Below, one piece after another: positions 52,012 to 60,810 of a stretch of 64,000 bases of DNA. Both the position numbers and the translations under genes were made by a program. This DNA is from Bradyrhizobium sp. Ec3.3. GTDB taxonomy: Bacteria > Pseudomonadota > Alphaproteobacteria > Rhizobiales > Xanthobacteraceae. How positions within the stretch are numbered: the first letter of the stretch is position 1; every line of letters begins with the position of its first letter. The notes below the pieces were generated by a model, which saw only the letters and a program-made list of their open reading frames with translations, did no database searches and was not told the origin of the DNA. The stretch covers positions 85,671-149,670 of the forward strand of contig NZ_AXAS01000024.1 in the NCBI RefSeq assembly GCF_000472925.1, read 5' to 3'.

Positions 52012-52092
52012 TCAGATTGAGCGCGATCCTCCCGCCGCCAGCGAGCTGTCGTAGCTAAAGTACCAAAAATAGCTGGTGGCGAAGGTGATCAT
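52012..52092 (-). CDS. aromatic-rich leader peptide of the DAHP synthase attenuator
   Basis: 26 codons from ATG (52092) to TGA (52012), giving a peptide that starts MITFATSYFWYFSYDSS. Six of seven codons in the run Y-F-W-Y-F-S-Y specify aromatic amino acids, plus an earlier Phe. Codons 18-20 (CTG GCG GC, 52041-52034) are identical to the 3' arm of the terminator and complementary to its 5' arm. Stalling at the aromatic codons would leave this segment free to form an antiterminator; a ribosome that reaches the stop would cover it and let the terminator form. I see no classical ribosome site, but the promoter position suggests a nearly leaderless transcript. Confidence 0.82.
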   Translation of the reverse strand: MITFATSYFWYFSYDSSLAAGGSRSI

Positions 52093-52100
52093 GGCGCGCT

Positions 52101-52128
52101 CTATAGCGCAGCATTTGGGGCTTGTCAC
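52101..52128 (-). promoter_or_regulatory. promoter of the DAHP synthase leader
   Basis: GTGACA (52128-52123) and CTATAG (52106-52101) are spaced by 16 bases, close to the alphaproteobacterial housekeeping consensus. The predicted start lies within a few bases of the leader ATG. Confidence 0.55.
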
Positions 52129-52157
52129 CCCCAAACAAGGGGGAGCCAACGCGCCGC

Positions 52158-52736
52158 TCAAGTGTTGCTGTTGCGTGCCGCAAGCGAGATGCCGATCAGC
52201 GTGGCGCCGCCGAACAGGAGGTTGACCCCGACGAGGATACCGATCGCCCATTCCGCCGAGCTCGGCAGTCCCGTGATGACCAGGAACGAGATCACGATGT
52301 CGACGAGGCCGGAGATCAGGAGCCACGACCAGCGGCCGGTCAGCTCGCGGCGATGCTCCAGCGCATACATGATTGTGGCGACGCCCTCGGCGAGGAAATA
52401 CGCCCCGAGCACGATCGTCAGCGTCAGCACCGCCTGCATCGGCCGCGCCAGCAGGACCATGCCGGCGAGCACGGCCAGCGCCGCCGAGATCAGCGACCAC
52501 CAGAAGCCCGGCATGTTGCGCGCCCAGAAGGTCACAACCAGCCCGCCGATGCCGCTGATCAGGAACATCCAGCCGAGGAAGATCGTGATGGCGAGGCTTG
52601 CGAGCGGCGGCAAGATCAGCGCGGCGATGCCGAGAATGACAAGCAGGATGCCCTCGAACAGGAAGGCTTTCCAATGCGCCTTGACCGCTCGGCTCATGGC
52701 GGACTGCAGGCGCGCAAATTCCTCGGGCGACGTCAT
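52158..52736 (-). CDS. HdeD-family membrane protein
   Basis: 192 residues from the ATG preceded by GGAGA. Six membrane helices in three pairs (DUF308), with GWMFLISGIGGLVVTFWARN and LGAYFLAEGVATIMYALEHR as typical repeats. HdeD is linked to acid resistance in E. coli; in rhizobia its role is unknown. It lies 66 bases upstream of the leader peptide ATG on the same strand, but the promoter between them makes co-transcription with the DAHP gene uncertain. Confidence 0.88.
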   Translation of the reverse strand: MTSPEEFARLQSAMSRAVKAHWKAFLFEGILLVILGIAALILPPLASLAITIFLGWMFLISGIGGLVVTFWARNMPGFWWSLISAALAVLAGMVLLARPMQAVLTLTIVLGAYFLAEGVATIMYALEHRRELTGRWSWLLISGLVDIVISFLVITGLPSSAEWAIGILVGVNLLFGGATLIGISLAARNSNT

Positions 52737-52804
52737 GGAAGTCTCCAAGCCTGAAGGACCTTGCAGTTCACTCTAGTCTGCGCGTTCCGCCGTGACCACC
52801 CGCC

Positions 52805-53839
52805 TCAGGGAGCGGATGAAAACCCTTCCGCGCTGGTGCGGATGCGGTTGCGGCCGAGAACGTAGATCGCCGTTGTGACAACCAGTAGGGCGATACCGAG
52901 CAGGATCGAGGTCAGACCGATGGGGATCAGCACCAGCGTCACGTTGTGATCGGGGTTGACCAGCCAGTGATGGATCGAGGTCAGCACGAAGGCGAGGCCG
53001 ACAAAGCCGACGCCGCCGCCGATCACCAGCAGCGCCCACATGCGCCGAAGCTGGCTGAGGCGCTCGCGCGCAACCTCGGTGCGCGGTGCGTGGTGGCGCG
53101 CGACGCGCCGCACCAGGCGGATCGCGAAAGCGATCGAGCTGAAGCCGATCAGAAGGCTCGCCGCGCCGAGCCACATCCGCACATTCGGATCGAGGTCGGG
53201 CATCCGCTGCAAGGTCAGCAGCGGAAAATCGAAGCTCGCATGCAGTGCGAGCGGGCCCATCAGCATCAGCACGCGGCTCGAGAAACGCGCCCAGTCGCGA
53301 TGATGGCGGTGCGCGCCGAGCGCTGTGCCCGAGCGGGCGATGGCGAGATAGGCTCCGGCAATGATGCCGAGTGCGCCGTGGAAGGGCACCGTGAGCACGC
53401 TGCGCAGGGCCGCGAGCGAACGCCACATGTCGGCATGTTGCACGAGATAGGCGAGGTTTTCGTAGGCGGCAAAGCCGAGCCCGACGGCGGCGCCATAGAC
53501 CACCGTGTCCATCGGATTGGCAAAGGTCCGCCGCTTGGTCGAGGACACCAGAACGATGGCGATGACCTTCACCGCTTCCTCCGGCAGCGCCACGCCGAAG
53601 ATCGAATGCATGGCCAGCGCGGCCCAGGGATCGTCGGGGGCTGCGACCATCTTGGCGAACGGCGCGCGGGCGAGCCCCAGCAGCGAAATGCTGGCCGCAC
53701 CGAGCAGGAAGGCAGTCCAGACCTGGGCCGGCGGGCCGGGACGCTCCTCGGCCGCGATGACGAGCCAGAGCATCAACAAAGCCGGTGCGACGGCGGCCGT
53801 CCCGATTACGGTCGGCAATGCTTCAAGCAGTGTCATCAT
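52805..53839 (-). CDS. PrsW-like membrane protease
   Basis: 344 residues with about eight membrane helices. The PrsW motifs are visible: FGVALPEEAVKVIAIVLV (paired Glu), YGAAVGLGFAAYENLAYLV (Glu-Asn) and PFHGALGIIAGAYL (His). PrsW of Bacillus cleaves an anti-sigma factor in the membrane; the family belongs to the CAAX-protease-like group. No anti-sigma/sigma pair is adjacent. It lies upstream of the HdeD-like gene with a 68-base gap, so both could be envelope-stress genes in one unit. Confidence 0.82.
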   Translation of the reverse strand: MMTLLEALPTVIGTAAVAPALLMLWLVIAAEERPGPPAQVWTAFLLGAASISLLGLARAPFAKMVAAPDDPWAALAMHSIFGVALPEEAVKVIAIVLVSSTKRRTFANPMDTVVYGAAVGLGFAAYENLAYLVQHADMWRSLAALRSVLTVPFHGALGIIAGAYLAIARSGTALGAHRHHRDWARFSSRVLMLMGPLALHASFDFPLLTLQRMPDLDPNVRMWLGAASLLIGFSSIAFAIRLVRRVARHHAPRTEVARERLSQLRRMWALLVIGGGVGFVGLAFVLTSIHHWLVNPDHNVTLVLIPIGLTSILLGIALLVVTTAIYVLGRNRIRTSAEGFSSAP

Positions 53840-54160
53840 CGGCTGGACAATAGGTTCCCTCGGTCAGCTTATCCACTTGAAGCGATGCGACGATGTGTCA
53901 TGCGTCTGCTGTCGCAACGCTTAACGGTCCCGATAGCTGCCGTTCATGCATGCTCGGCATCTCGATCGAAAGGCCTGCGCGATCAAACGCATAACCATCT
54001 CCGCTCGATTTCTACATCAAGAACGGCGCGCGTGAGCGGTGATTAGTCAGAAAAATCAATGGATTCAGAGCGTTTCTTAGCTCCACGATGCGCGCGTTCG
54101 GACCGCGTGTCCATAAGCGAAATCGCGAAAACCGGGCAGCCGGTGGTCGCCCTCAAGCAC
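53840..54160. other. intergenic stretch without recognisable gene
   Basis: About 320 bases upstream of the PrsW-like gene. It should hold that gene's promoter. I see no coding sequence, repeat or clear operator. Confidence 0.5.
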
Positions 54161-54298
54161 CTATCGCCGCTGCGGCGGTTGGTTGCGGTGTGCGCGGGCC
54201 TGCTCGAGCTGCCAGAAGAGCCGCACACAACAAGAGCCCAGGAAGACGACGATGAGCAGCAACAGGAAGGCCTGATCGGGAGCGGCAAGATGGTTCAT
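54161..54298 (-). CDS. small single-helix membrane protein
   Basis: 45 residues (MNHLAAPDQAFLLLLIVVFL onward), one membrane helix followed by CCVRLFWQLEQARAHRNQ. A short Gly-rich ribosome site AGGGGC is very close to the ATG. Two adjacent Cys at the helix end could be modified. Function unknown. Confidence 0.5.
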   Translation of the reverse strand: MNHLAAPDQAFLLLLIVVFLGSCCVRLFWQLEQARAHRNQPPQRR

Positions 54299-54366
54299 GC
54301 CCCTGACAAAGCACCACCTATGCCATCTGTTCCCCGCGGCGCCCTGCACCTGGGGCAGACGCGCTA

Positions 54367-54636
54367 CTAGTGAAGCCCGCCTGTCGCCGCACCCGCATAT
54401 CCGCCATCGGAAGCTGGTTGAGCGTCGGGAGCGATGTCGAACGCGCCGAGATGGAATTCATCGCCGACCGCATCGGCCGACGGCGCTTGCGCCAGGAGCG
54501 TGAAGGCAGCGTCTGGGTACTGCTGCCAGACCTGGATGTCCCCCTCCGTGATCGTCAGCCAGCCGAACGTGTACATGTAGCGTCCGGGCTCGGTGACCCG
54601 GCCGACGCGTTCCCAGGTGATCTTGTTGACAGCCAT
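54367..54636 (-). CDS. small protein of unknown function
   Basis: 89 residues from the ATG preceded by GGAGACCGA. MAVNKITWERVGRVTEPGRY and MYTFGWLTITEGDIQVWQQY suggest a compact beta-rich fold; I believe close relatives are common in Bradyrhizobium as conserved hypothetical proteins. No signal peptide. Function unknown. Confidence 0.75.
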   Translation of the reverse strand: MAVNKITWERVGRVTEPGRYMYTFGWLTITEGDIQVWQQYPDAAFTLLAQAPSADAVGDEFHLGAFDIAPDAQPASDGGYAGAATGGLH

Positions 54637-54835
54637 TCGGTCTCCGATCGCAAGCGAGCAATGACAGCGAAGGCCGCGCACAAGGCACGGTCGTCAGCAG
54701 TTTGCCTCGGCAATTTGGGCCAAGACAAGGCGATCAGTCGAACGCGGTTAAGGCGGGACGGCGCAGGCGGCCGGCCAGGGCGAGATCAGCCAGCTGTCGA
54801 GGTTGCTCGCGCGTCCGAGGCCGCTCCATGGTCCT

Positions 54836-55402
54836 TCAACGCGAAAGCGCATGATCGCGATGGACAGAGGCGATCAGTCGAACGATTTCGCAGGTGGCAA
54901 GGAGGCCGATCAGCCACGCGATGTTGAGCAGTCCGAGGCGCGCCACGACCGACGTCGTGAAGGCACCGGCTCCGCCAAGGAGAGGCGTGACAGCGAACAG
55001 CATGAGCTCGTACGCGCCGTAGGCGCACAGCAGGGCAATGGCGAGCACGAGCGGCGTGCTCTTCAAGGAGAGATGTTGGAGCACAGCCGATGCTGCCGCG
55101 GTCGCAGCCAGCGCGGCGGCGCCGATCGCAACACCCCAGGCCATCGTGCTTGCATCGATCGGATAGTGAAGCGCGGCGAATCCGATGGTTTGGTTGACGA
55201 GCCACGCACCGGTGATGACAAGCAGCGCCGGGCGTTGCGGCAGTGCTGCCGCGGCAATGACCGCGAACGCCGCAAAGGGCGTCGCGCAGGCGAGCGCAAA
55301 GCTCGCAAGCGCGCATGACGCGGTCAGCAGCGCGAAACAGAAGGCCGCTGCATGGCGCGGTTCGACCGGACGAAGACGGACGTGATCGACGGAAAGCGGC
55401 AT
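54836..55402 (-). CDS. multi-helix membrane protein of unknown function
   Basis: 188 residues with about six membrane helices, Ala-rich, beginning MPLSVDHVRLRPVEPRHAAA. The ribosome site GAGAGGA is good. I recognise no family motif; it could be a transport or cofactor-related membrane protein. Genes on both sides are very small, so context does not help. Confidence 0.7.
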   Translation of the reverse strand: MPLSVDHVRLRPVEPRHAAAFCFALLTASCALASFALACATPFAAFAVIAAAALPQRPALLVITGAWLVNQTIGFAALHYPIDASTMAWGVAIGAAALAATAAASAVLQHLSLKSTPLVLAIALLCAYGAYELMLFAVTPLLGGAGAFTTSVVARLGLLNIAWLIGLLATCEIVRLIASVHRDHALSR

Positions 55403-55488
55403 GAAATATCCTCTCGTCGAACTCTAATACATTTTCAGATCTGAGACAGTCCGGACGAGATCACGGTTTGGCGGCCGGAGCCTTGGCA

Positions 55489-55575
55489 TCACCGGCCGAT
55501 GAGCAGGACGATCGTCGCCAAAAAAATGGCGAAACCGATAGCGGGGACGATGATCCAGATGGTTTCGTTCCTCAT
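55489..55575 (-). CDS. tiny membrane protein
   Basis: 28 residues (MRNETIWIIVPAIGFAIFLA then TIVLLIGR), a single membrane helix with short polar ends. The 55576-55809 gap beyond it shows nothing else. Whether it is translated is uncertain, but composition and boundaries are typical for such proteins. Confidence 0.45.
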   Translation of the reverse strand: MRNETIWIIVPAIGFAIFLATIVLLIGR

Positions 55576-55809
55576 GCCGACTGATAGGCCGGAATTTGCG
55601 GTACTCCGATAGCTATACGTTGGTTTCAGCATGTCCGACGCTAGGGCTGCCTAGTGGCGTCGATGTTCCATTCAAAATCAATGGGTTAGTAAGCGTACTG
55701 GGAAAGCAAATTCCACTGCTTTCTAGTAGCTTTTTTGCACGTCCCCAACGCGAAGGCGTTCCTTTCCCTCGCCAGGGAGCCGTGCTGATTTCGAAGATGG
55801 CAACCTTCG

Positions 55810-58800
55810 TCACCAATTTACCCGCAATCCGGCCTTGCCGGTGTAGGCGAATCCGCCGCCGTCAAACCGGCTCTGGTAGGACGCGTTGGCATAGAGCGTC
55901 GTATTCGATCTCACCTGCGCGCTGACGCCGACATTGATCTCGCCCCAGAGACCGCCGAGATCAGCAAAGAACGGAATGAAGCCGGTTTCCGAAGAGAACG
56001 ATGTGACCGGGTTGCCGCGGAATTCATTCCAGAGATTTGGCCGGATCCAGGCGGTAATCGCCTGCTGCGCGAACCCGTCAAGCGCCCATGTGCGACCAAA
56101 CCTCGCGCCGACTCGAGCGGCGAGCGAATCGACGTCGGCAAAGCGGACCCGGGCCGCGATGTCGGTGGCGTCATGGATGTTGATGTTCTGATAGATCAGC
56201 TGCGCCTGCGGTTCGATGAACCAGCCGCCGGCGAACTTGAAGGGATAGCCGCCCTCGAGTGAGGCGGCCAAACCCTGGCCTTGAGTCTTCAATGTCGGCA
56301 GGCCGCGGTTGGCCGTCGAGTTGATGTCGTAGAAGGTGCCCTGCAGGATCGCATCAAGGTACCAGCCGGTCGGCCCGAAATGAGTCCAGTAGCCGCCGAG
56401 CGTGTAGGCAGCGAAGTCGCTATTGCCTTCTCTGCTGTCGAAATGGGTGACCTGCCCCTGGTTGCCGCCGATCGCGAAATAGCCACCGGCGTGATCGCGC
56501 GAACCATCGGGTCGGTCTTGGCGGAGGAAATCCATGCCCGCCTGCAGCCCCAGGAATTGGTATTCAAAGCGCGGACCGCCGGTGCCACCACTCAACACGC
56601 CGAGGCTGTCGCCGTGCTGCGTACCGTTGACGCCGATGATCCGACCCCAGCCAAGATACGGTGAGCCGGGAGTGAGCGGGGCAGCCTTGTAGTATCCGGC
56701 CGAGGCCGCGCTTGGATCGAACTCCTCTCCGACGCGCTCGTGCAGCGTATCGAGCAGATTGCGGCCATACAGGAGCGCCATCGACGGGATCGCCGCATAG
56801 AGCGAGGTCTCGATGCGGAAGTTTGGGGTCGTCGGCGTCGGTGGAATGGGCGGAACCGGTGTCTGACATTCTGGCAAGTTCGGGGCCAGCGTGCAGTTCA
56901 GCGTCGAGCGCAGGTACCAGTTGCCGTTTCCTGCATCGGCGCCGACACCGCCCAGGAACAGGGTGTATTCGTAAGGGCCGGCGACGGCGGGCGCGCCGAG
57001 CGTGAAGACGCCGCCGGCTGAACGGCCGGGATCAAGTGCCTGCACAACCAGGATGCCGTCGTTGACCGTCAGCGCACCAGCGCCGCCAGCATTCTTGGCA
57101 AAGAGCCGCGTCGCACCGCCAGCGCCAAGCGAGGTGCCATCGACCACGAGCACGTCGGAGTGCGAGTTGGCGCCGCCCTCGTTCAGCACGGTGTCGAGCA
57201 GAAGCTGGCCGCCATTCGCGATGAATGTACCGCCACCGCTCATGCCGGGCGTATGGCCACCCGAAATCAGCAACACGTCACCGGGAACGGGATTGGCCTG
57301 CAGATCGATGATGCCGGAATTGGTGAAGCTGGTCGCCCCGAGAATCTGGCCCTGCACGGGGCCGCCGAGCGCCATCGCATTGAAATTCAGTCCCAGCGGC
57401 AAATACTGGCCGGCGGCATCGAGGGTGGTCGCCCCAGGACCGCCCAGCAACGCCAACGTTCCGCTATTGGTGAAGGTACTGGGACTGCCACCAAGATCTG
57501 AAACCGCGACACGCAACGTGTCGCGAACTCCGTCGCCATTGGTGTCGGCGAAATGGCGCAAGTTGAAGATGCCGTTGTTGGTGACATCGTTCACGCCCGC
57601 GAGCTGGACAAAACCGGTGATGGTGCCGTTGTTGATGATGATCGGATCGCCGGCAACGGCGCGATCAGACAGTGCGCTTATGCTCCCGTCATTGGTCAGG
57701 GTCGCGAGCCCACCTGCGGAGCTGAGGAAAACACCGGTGGCCTGCAAGCCCCAAATCGGCCCGACACCGGTCAGGTCGGCCTGCCAGCCGCCCATGATCG
57801 ATCCGCCTTGCGCGATGTTGACCGTCACGCCACCGCTGCCGCTCGTTGCGCTGATTGCGGTACCGAACTGTCCCGGCGTCGATACGTTGGCCGCGTTGAC
57901 CTCGACATGTCCTGTCGTTGTGGAGCGCGCAACCGGCCCGTGCAAAGTCTGGGTATCGGTGAGTAGCCCGCTGTTTCTAGCGAGTATCGTGCCACTGTCA
58001 GCCAATATGCCAACAGCATTGGAGCTATTCGTCGTGTCGATCGGCCCGGTGGCATTGATGGTGATGCTGCCACTGCCGGAAAGGGCAACGATGCCAGCGC
58101 CGCCACCGCCCTGGGTGGTAATGCCGGGGCCGGTGTAGGTCACCGTGGTTGGCGCGTCGGCGTAACTGATGGTTCGGATACCTACGGGATCGTTGAAAAT
58201 ATTCGAATCGGGGACCGCGGTCCCGAAGCTCATGATGGTCGATGCTACGGTCGCAGTTAGCGACCGTCCGTTTGCTGCGGTGGCCGAATCCAACTGGACA
58301 GCGATGCCCGCCTTCACAGGTTGAGTAGGGCTGCCGTCCCCGGGGTTCGCGCCACTGACGGTTATGACGGTGCCAGGACTGGTGGTGACCGATGCCGAGC
58401 CGTCGCCCTCGGCCCATACGACGATGCCACGAGGCTTGTTTCCAAACACGTTGATCGTGCCACTATTGTATGTCACCGACGCATCGCCGGCTCCCGACGG
58501 GACAAGCAGGGAGTCACCGGCATGAGCGATCAAGCCGTAAAAACCGGCCCCACCTACACCCGGCGTGCCCGTGATATTGCCGGAAGCAACTATTGCGGCG
58601 TTTCCTATTCCGCGGTTATCGGCCTGGATGCCAGTCGCCTCGGTTCCGCTAGAGGTTAGGCTCCCGCCGCTCCAGGTTACGCTCGCCAGATGTGGGATCC
58701 CCGTCAGGTTTGGCATTGCGAACGCAACGATCGCGTCCTCACTTGCGGTGCCGGCCACGTCAATCGTCGTGTTCGTTGCGCTGATGATCGCGTCGCCGCT

Positions 58801-59325
58801 CGACTGGATCCGCAATCCGGTGTTGTTAGCCGTAAGAGGATTGGCCGTATTGTTGATGGTCACACTATCCGTAGTGATGGTGATGTTGGCACTGCCCGAA
58901 GTTACGCCCGTTGAGTTAGCGGCGTTCACGGCGTTAACGCTGCCTGCGCCGGCGGGGATGACGACATTGACGCCGGGTAGAAGTGTGAGGCCGATGGGGG
59001 TGCCGCCCAGGCCGTTATTGGTATCGACGTTGATGCCGCCGGAATAGGGGTTGCCGCCCAGCGTACAGATCGTGTTGCTCGCGGGACCCGCGCACTGCGC
59101 CAGCGCTGGCGACAGTCCCGCATCGAATGCGGCGACGGCAGTTACAATGGCGGCTAACGAAACGGTTGATAGCAGCCGATAGCGTAGCAATCGATACGAG
59201 TCGAAATCACGAACCAGTCGGTGGAGCGCGACGGTCGCAACCGAATGGTGATCTCGACGCTTTATGGCGTTCCAGACTTGTGGGTCCGATAAACAAGCGC
59301 CGACGGCCGCGAATCCATGCTTCAT
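55810..59325 (-). CDS. autotransporter with beta-helical passenger
   Basis: 1171 residues from ATG; a GTG 12 bases upstream is possible. The N-terminus is unusually long (about 80 residues): a basic region RRDHHSVATVALHRLVRDFD precedes the hydrophobic core LLSTVSLAAIVTAVAAFDAG, with cleavage near SPALAQ. The passenger (about 85-880) is rich in Gly, Thr, Asn and Ser with short repeating strands, typical of a right-handed beta-helix adhesin. A Pro-rich linker (PVPPIPPTPTTPNFR) leads to a C-terminal autotransporter barrel of about 290 residues ending GKAGLRVNW. No protease motif is seen. Confidence 0.88.
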   Translation of the reverse strand: MKHGFAAVGACLSDPQVWNAIKRRDHHSVATVALHRLVRDFDSYRLLRYRLLSTVSLAAIVTAVAAFDAGLSPALAQCAGPASNTICTLGGNPYSGGINVDTNNGLGGTPIGLTLLPGVNVVIPAGAGSVNAVNAANSTGVTSGSANITITTDSVTINNTANPLTANNTGLRIQSSGDAIISATNTTIDVAGTASEDAIVAFAMPNLTGIPHLASVTWSGGSLTSSGTEATGIQADNRGIGNAAIVASGNITGTPGVGGAGFYGLIAHAGDSLLVPSGAGDASVTYNSGTINVFGNKPRGIVVWAEGDGSASVTTSPGTVITVSGANPGDGSPTQPVKAGIAVQLDSATAANGRSLTATVASTIMSFGTAVPDSNIFNDPVGIRTISYADAPTTVTYTGPGITTQGGGGAGIVALSGSGSITINATGPIDTTNSSNAVGILADSGTILARNSGLLTDTQTLHGPVARSTTTGHVEVNAANVSTPGQFGTAISATSGSGGVTVNIAQGGSIMGGWQADLTGVGPIWGLQATGVFLSSAGGLATLTNDGSISALSDRAVAGDPIIINNGTITGFVQLAGVNDVTNNGIFNLRHFADTNGDGVRDTLRVAVSDLGGSPSTFTNSGTLALLGGPGATTLDAAGQYLPLGLNFNAMALGGPVQGQILGATSFTNSGIIDLQANPVPGDVLLISGGHTPGMSGGGTFIANGGQLLLDTVLNEGGANSHSDVLVVDGTSLGAGGATRLFAKNAGGAGALTVNDGILVVQALDPGRSAGGVFTLGAPAVAGPYEYTLFLGGVGADAGNGNWYLRSTLNCTLAPNLPECQTPVPPIPPTPTTPNFRIETSLYAAIPSMALLYGRNLLDTLHERVGEEFDPSAASAGYYKAAPLTPGSPYLGWGRIIGVNGTQHGDSLGVLSGGTGGPRFEYQFLGLQAGMDFLRQDRPDGSRDHAGGYFAIGGNQGQVTHFDSREGNSDFAAYTLGGYWTHFGPTGWYLDAILQGTFYDINSTANRGLPTLKTQGQGLAASLEGGYPFKFAGGWFIEPQAQLIYQNINIHDATDIAARVRFADVDSLAARVGARFGRTWALDGFAQQAITAWIRPNLWNEFRGNPVTSFSSETGFIPFFADLGGLWGEINVGVSAQVRSNTTLYANASYQSRFDGGGFAYTGKAGLRVNW

Positions 59326-59893
59326 CGCTTTCCCCACCGAGGTGATACAAGCAAATGAAAAAGGCGCGCCGTCCCGTTTGGTTGGAACGCAAACACAATC
59401 GTTGCGTCACACGATCAGCATGACGCTTAAATTCAAGCTCCCCAGCCTGACTGTAAGCCGACGCCACAATCGTCAATGAAGTCGTGCACGTCTCCTTGTC
59501 CCCGCGCGACGCCATCCGTGATTTGTGGTCATAATCCCCAGCAACGATCCGGCAACTACGGGACCGTTGCTTGTGAGGCCTGTCGGATTGCCGATAGGCA
59601 CGCTCATACAAGACGATAAACCCAGAGCGTGCAATTGTCCTTAAAGACAATTGCCCGCTAGAGGTGCGGTCCTGGTTGCAACGATCAGCGGCGCACTGCC
59701 CTTGAGCTAATGCTTGCTTTGAGCATGCAAGGTCCGAAAGAACCCTTGCGAGCGCACGGGCGAAGGAGAGAAAGACTTCGATGTGGGAGCGACCCCGTTG
59801 ACGGAACTGTCCGATGCGCAACCTTACGAGATCGCCGGGACGAGCTGAGGTCATCGGAGACGCACACCGCGATGCCGCGCTCGAGCCGGCGGA
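59326..59893. other. long gap upstream of the autotransporter
   Basis: No gene that I can support. It should contain the autotransporter promoter. The only clear structure is the inverted repeat at 59631-59654. Confidence 0.5.
59631..59654. promoter_or_regulatory. 24-base near-perfect palindrome
   Basis: GCAATTGTC and GACAATTGC are perfect inverted repeats around CTTAAA. There is no T run, so it is more likely a dimer-protein operator than a terminator. It is about 300 bases upstream of the autotransporter start. Confidence 0.5.
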
Positions 59894-60028
59894 TCACCGG
59901 TCGGTATGGGGGAACTCGTAGCGCTCCAGCCGCTCGACGGCTGCCTCTTGCTCGTGATGTCCCAACCACAGGACGAAGAGGATCAGCGAGCCGCCTAAAG
60001 CAGCCTGGCCGAAAGCTAGCTGCCTCAT
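59894..60028 (-). CDS. small single-helix membrane protein
   Basis: 44 residues: MRQLAFGQAALGGSLILFVL forms a membrane helix, followed by a charged helix HHEQEAAVERLERYEFPHTD. Function unknown. Ribosome site not clear. Confidence 0.5.
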   Translation of the reverse strand: MRQLAFGQAALGGSLILFVLWLGHHEQEAAVERLERYEFPHTDR

Positions 60029-60097
60029 CCCGTTTGAATGCGCAGTAGGGCCCGACGTTCCCGCGTTTTCCAGGCGGCGCCGCTTCGGTTCCGCGTC

Positions 60098-60247
60098 CTA
60101 TATTGACGGGCTGACCGATCCGCAGGGCATATGGGTTTTGACCAGGCGCCCGTGCAGGCACTCTCCATGCCGCTCGTGGACGAAGGCAAGCAAGCCCATG
60201 ACAATCAAAGCAGCGACGACACACACGATTACGAAGTTCTGCGTCAT
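60098..60247 (-). CDS. small single-helix membrane protein
   Basis: 49 residues: MTQNFVIVCVVAALIVMGLL gives the helix, the tail ERHGECLHGRLVKTHMPCGS has two Cys. A possible ribosome site GGAGTGG precedes the ATG. It is upstream of the other small gene on the same strand. Function unknown. Confidence 0.5.
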   Translation of the reverse strand: MTQNFVIVCVVAALIVMGLLAFVHERHGECLHGRLVKTHMPCGSVSPSI

Positions 60248-60735
60248 GATGCCACTCCAGGGCCGGAGTCTGATCCGCGGCTATCGGGCGGGATCAGCAC
60301 ATCATTGAGGAGCTCAGGCGGTGAACGAAAAACTGCCCGCCAACTCCTAGGCCGGCGGGTTCGCCATGCGTCGCAGCTTCATCTTGGCAGGTGACTTTTT
60401 TTGCTTTGGGGCAGCGAGAACCTGCGGACTGTCGCTGTCGGGCTGGCGTTGTTGCTGCGCTGGTGAAATGGGCCGTTCAAATCTGGCAGCCCACCGCTGC
60501 GCGGACCGCCTTTCAAGTTCTAGAGGGACCGTACTCACGACCGGAACTCCGGGTTCACGATCCTGCCCTGGCTTGGAGACCTCAACGCTCACGACGTCTC
60601 AAAGGTCCCATTCGGGATTTCCCGGTCTCGACCGGACACAGGCGAGTCCACACTCGCGCGCGTGCGAACCTCCGGTATGACGACCGCGGAACGTCGCGCG
60701 CCGTCGCGCTCCTTTTCGGCCTCCGGGCGCCTAGG
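60248..60735. other. intergenic stretch without supported gene
   Basis: A minus-strand frame at 60347-60592 (81 codons, GTG start) has no ribosome site and Arg/Pro/Gln-rich content, so I do not call it. Nothing else recognised. Confidence 0.4.
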
Positions 60736-60751
60736 TGTGACGTGGGTCACG
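60736..60751 (+). promoter_or_regulatory. CRP-like binding site
   Basis: TGTGACGTGGGTCACG matches the CRP pattern TGTGA-N6-TCACA except for the last base, and contains the perfect inverted repeat GTGAC-N4-GTCAC. It is centred about 67 bases before the double-glycine peptide gene. Confidence 0.5.
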
Positions 60752-60810
60752 GCGCGAACGAACCCAAGAGAGCCACACTCTTCTCTTCCTAAACCATTGC
60801 AGGAGCGAGA

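Noticed and set aside
60347..60592. An 81-codon minus-strand frame
   Set aside because: GTG start without ribosome site, composition Arg/Pro/Gln-rich, no similarity recognised.
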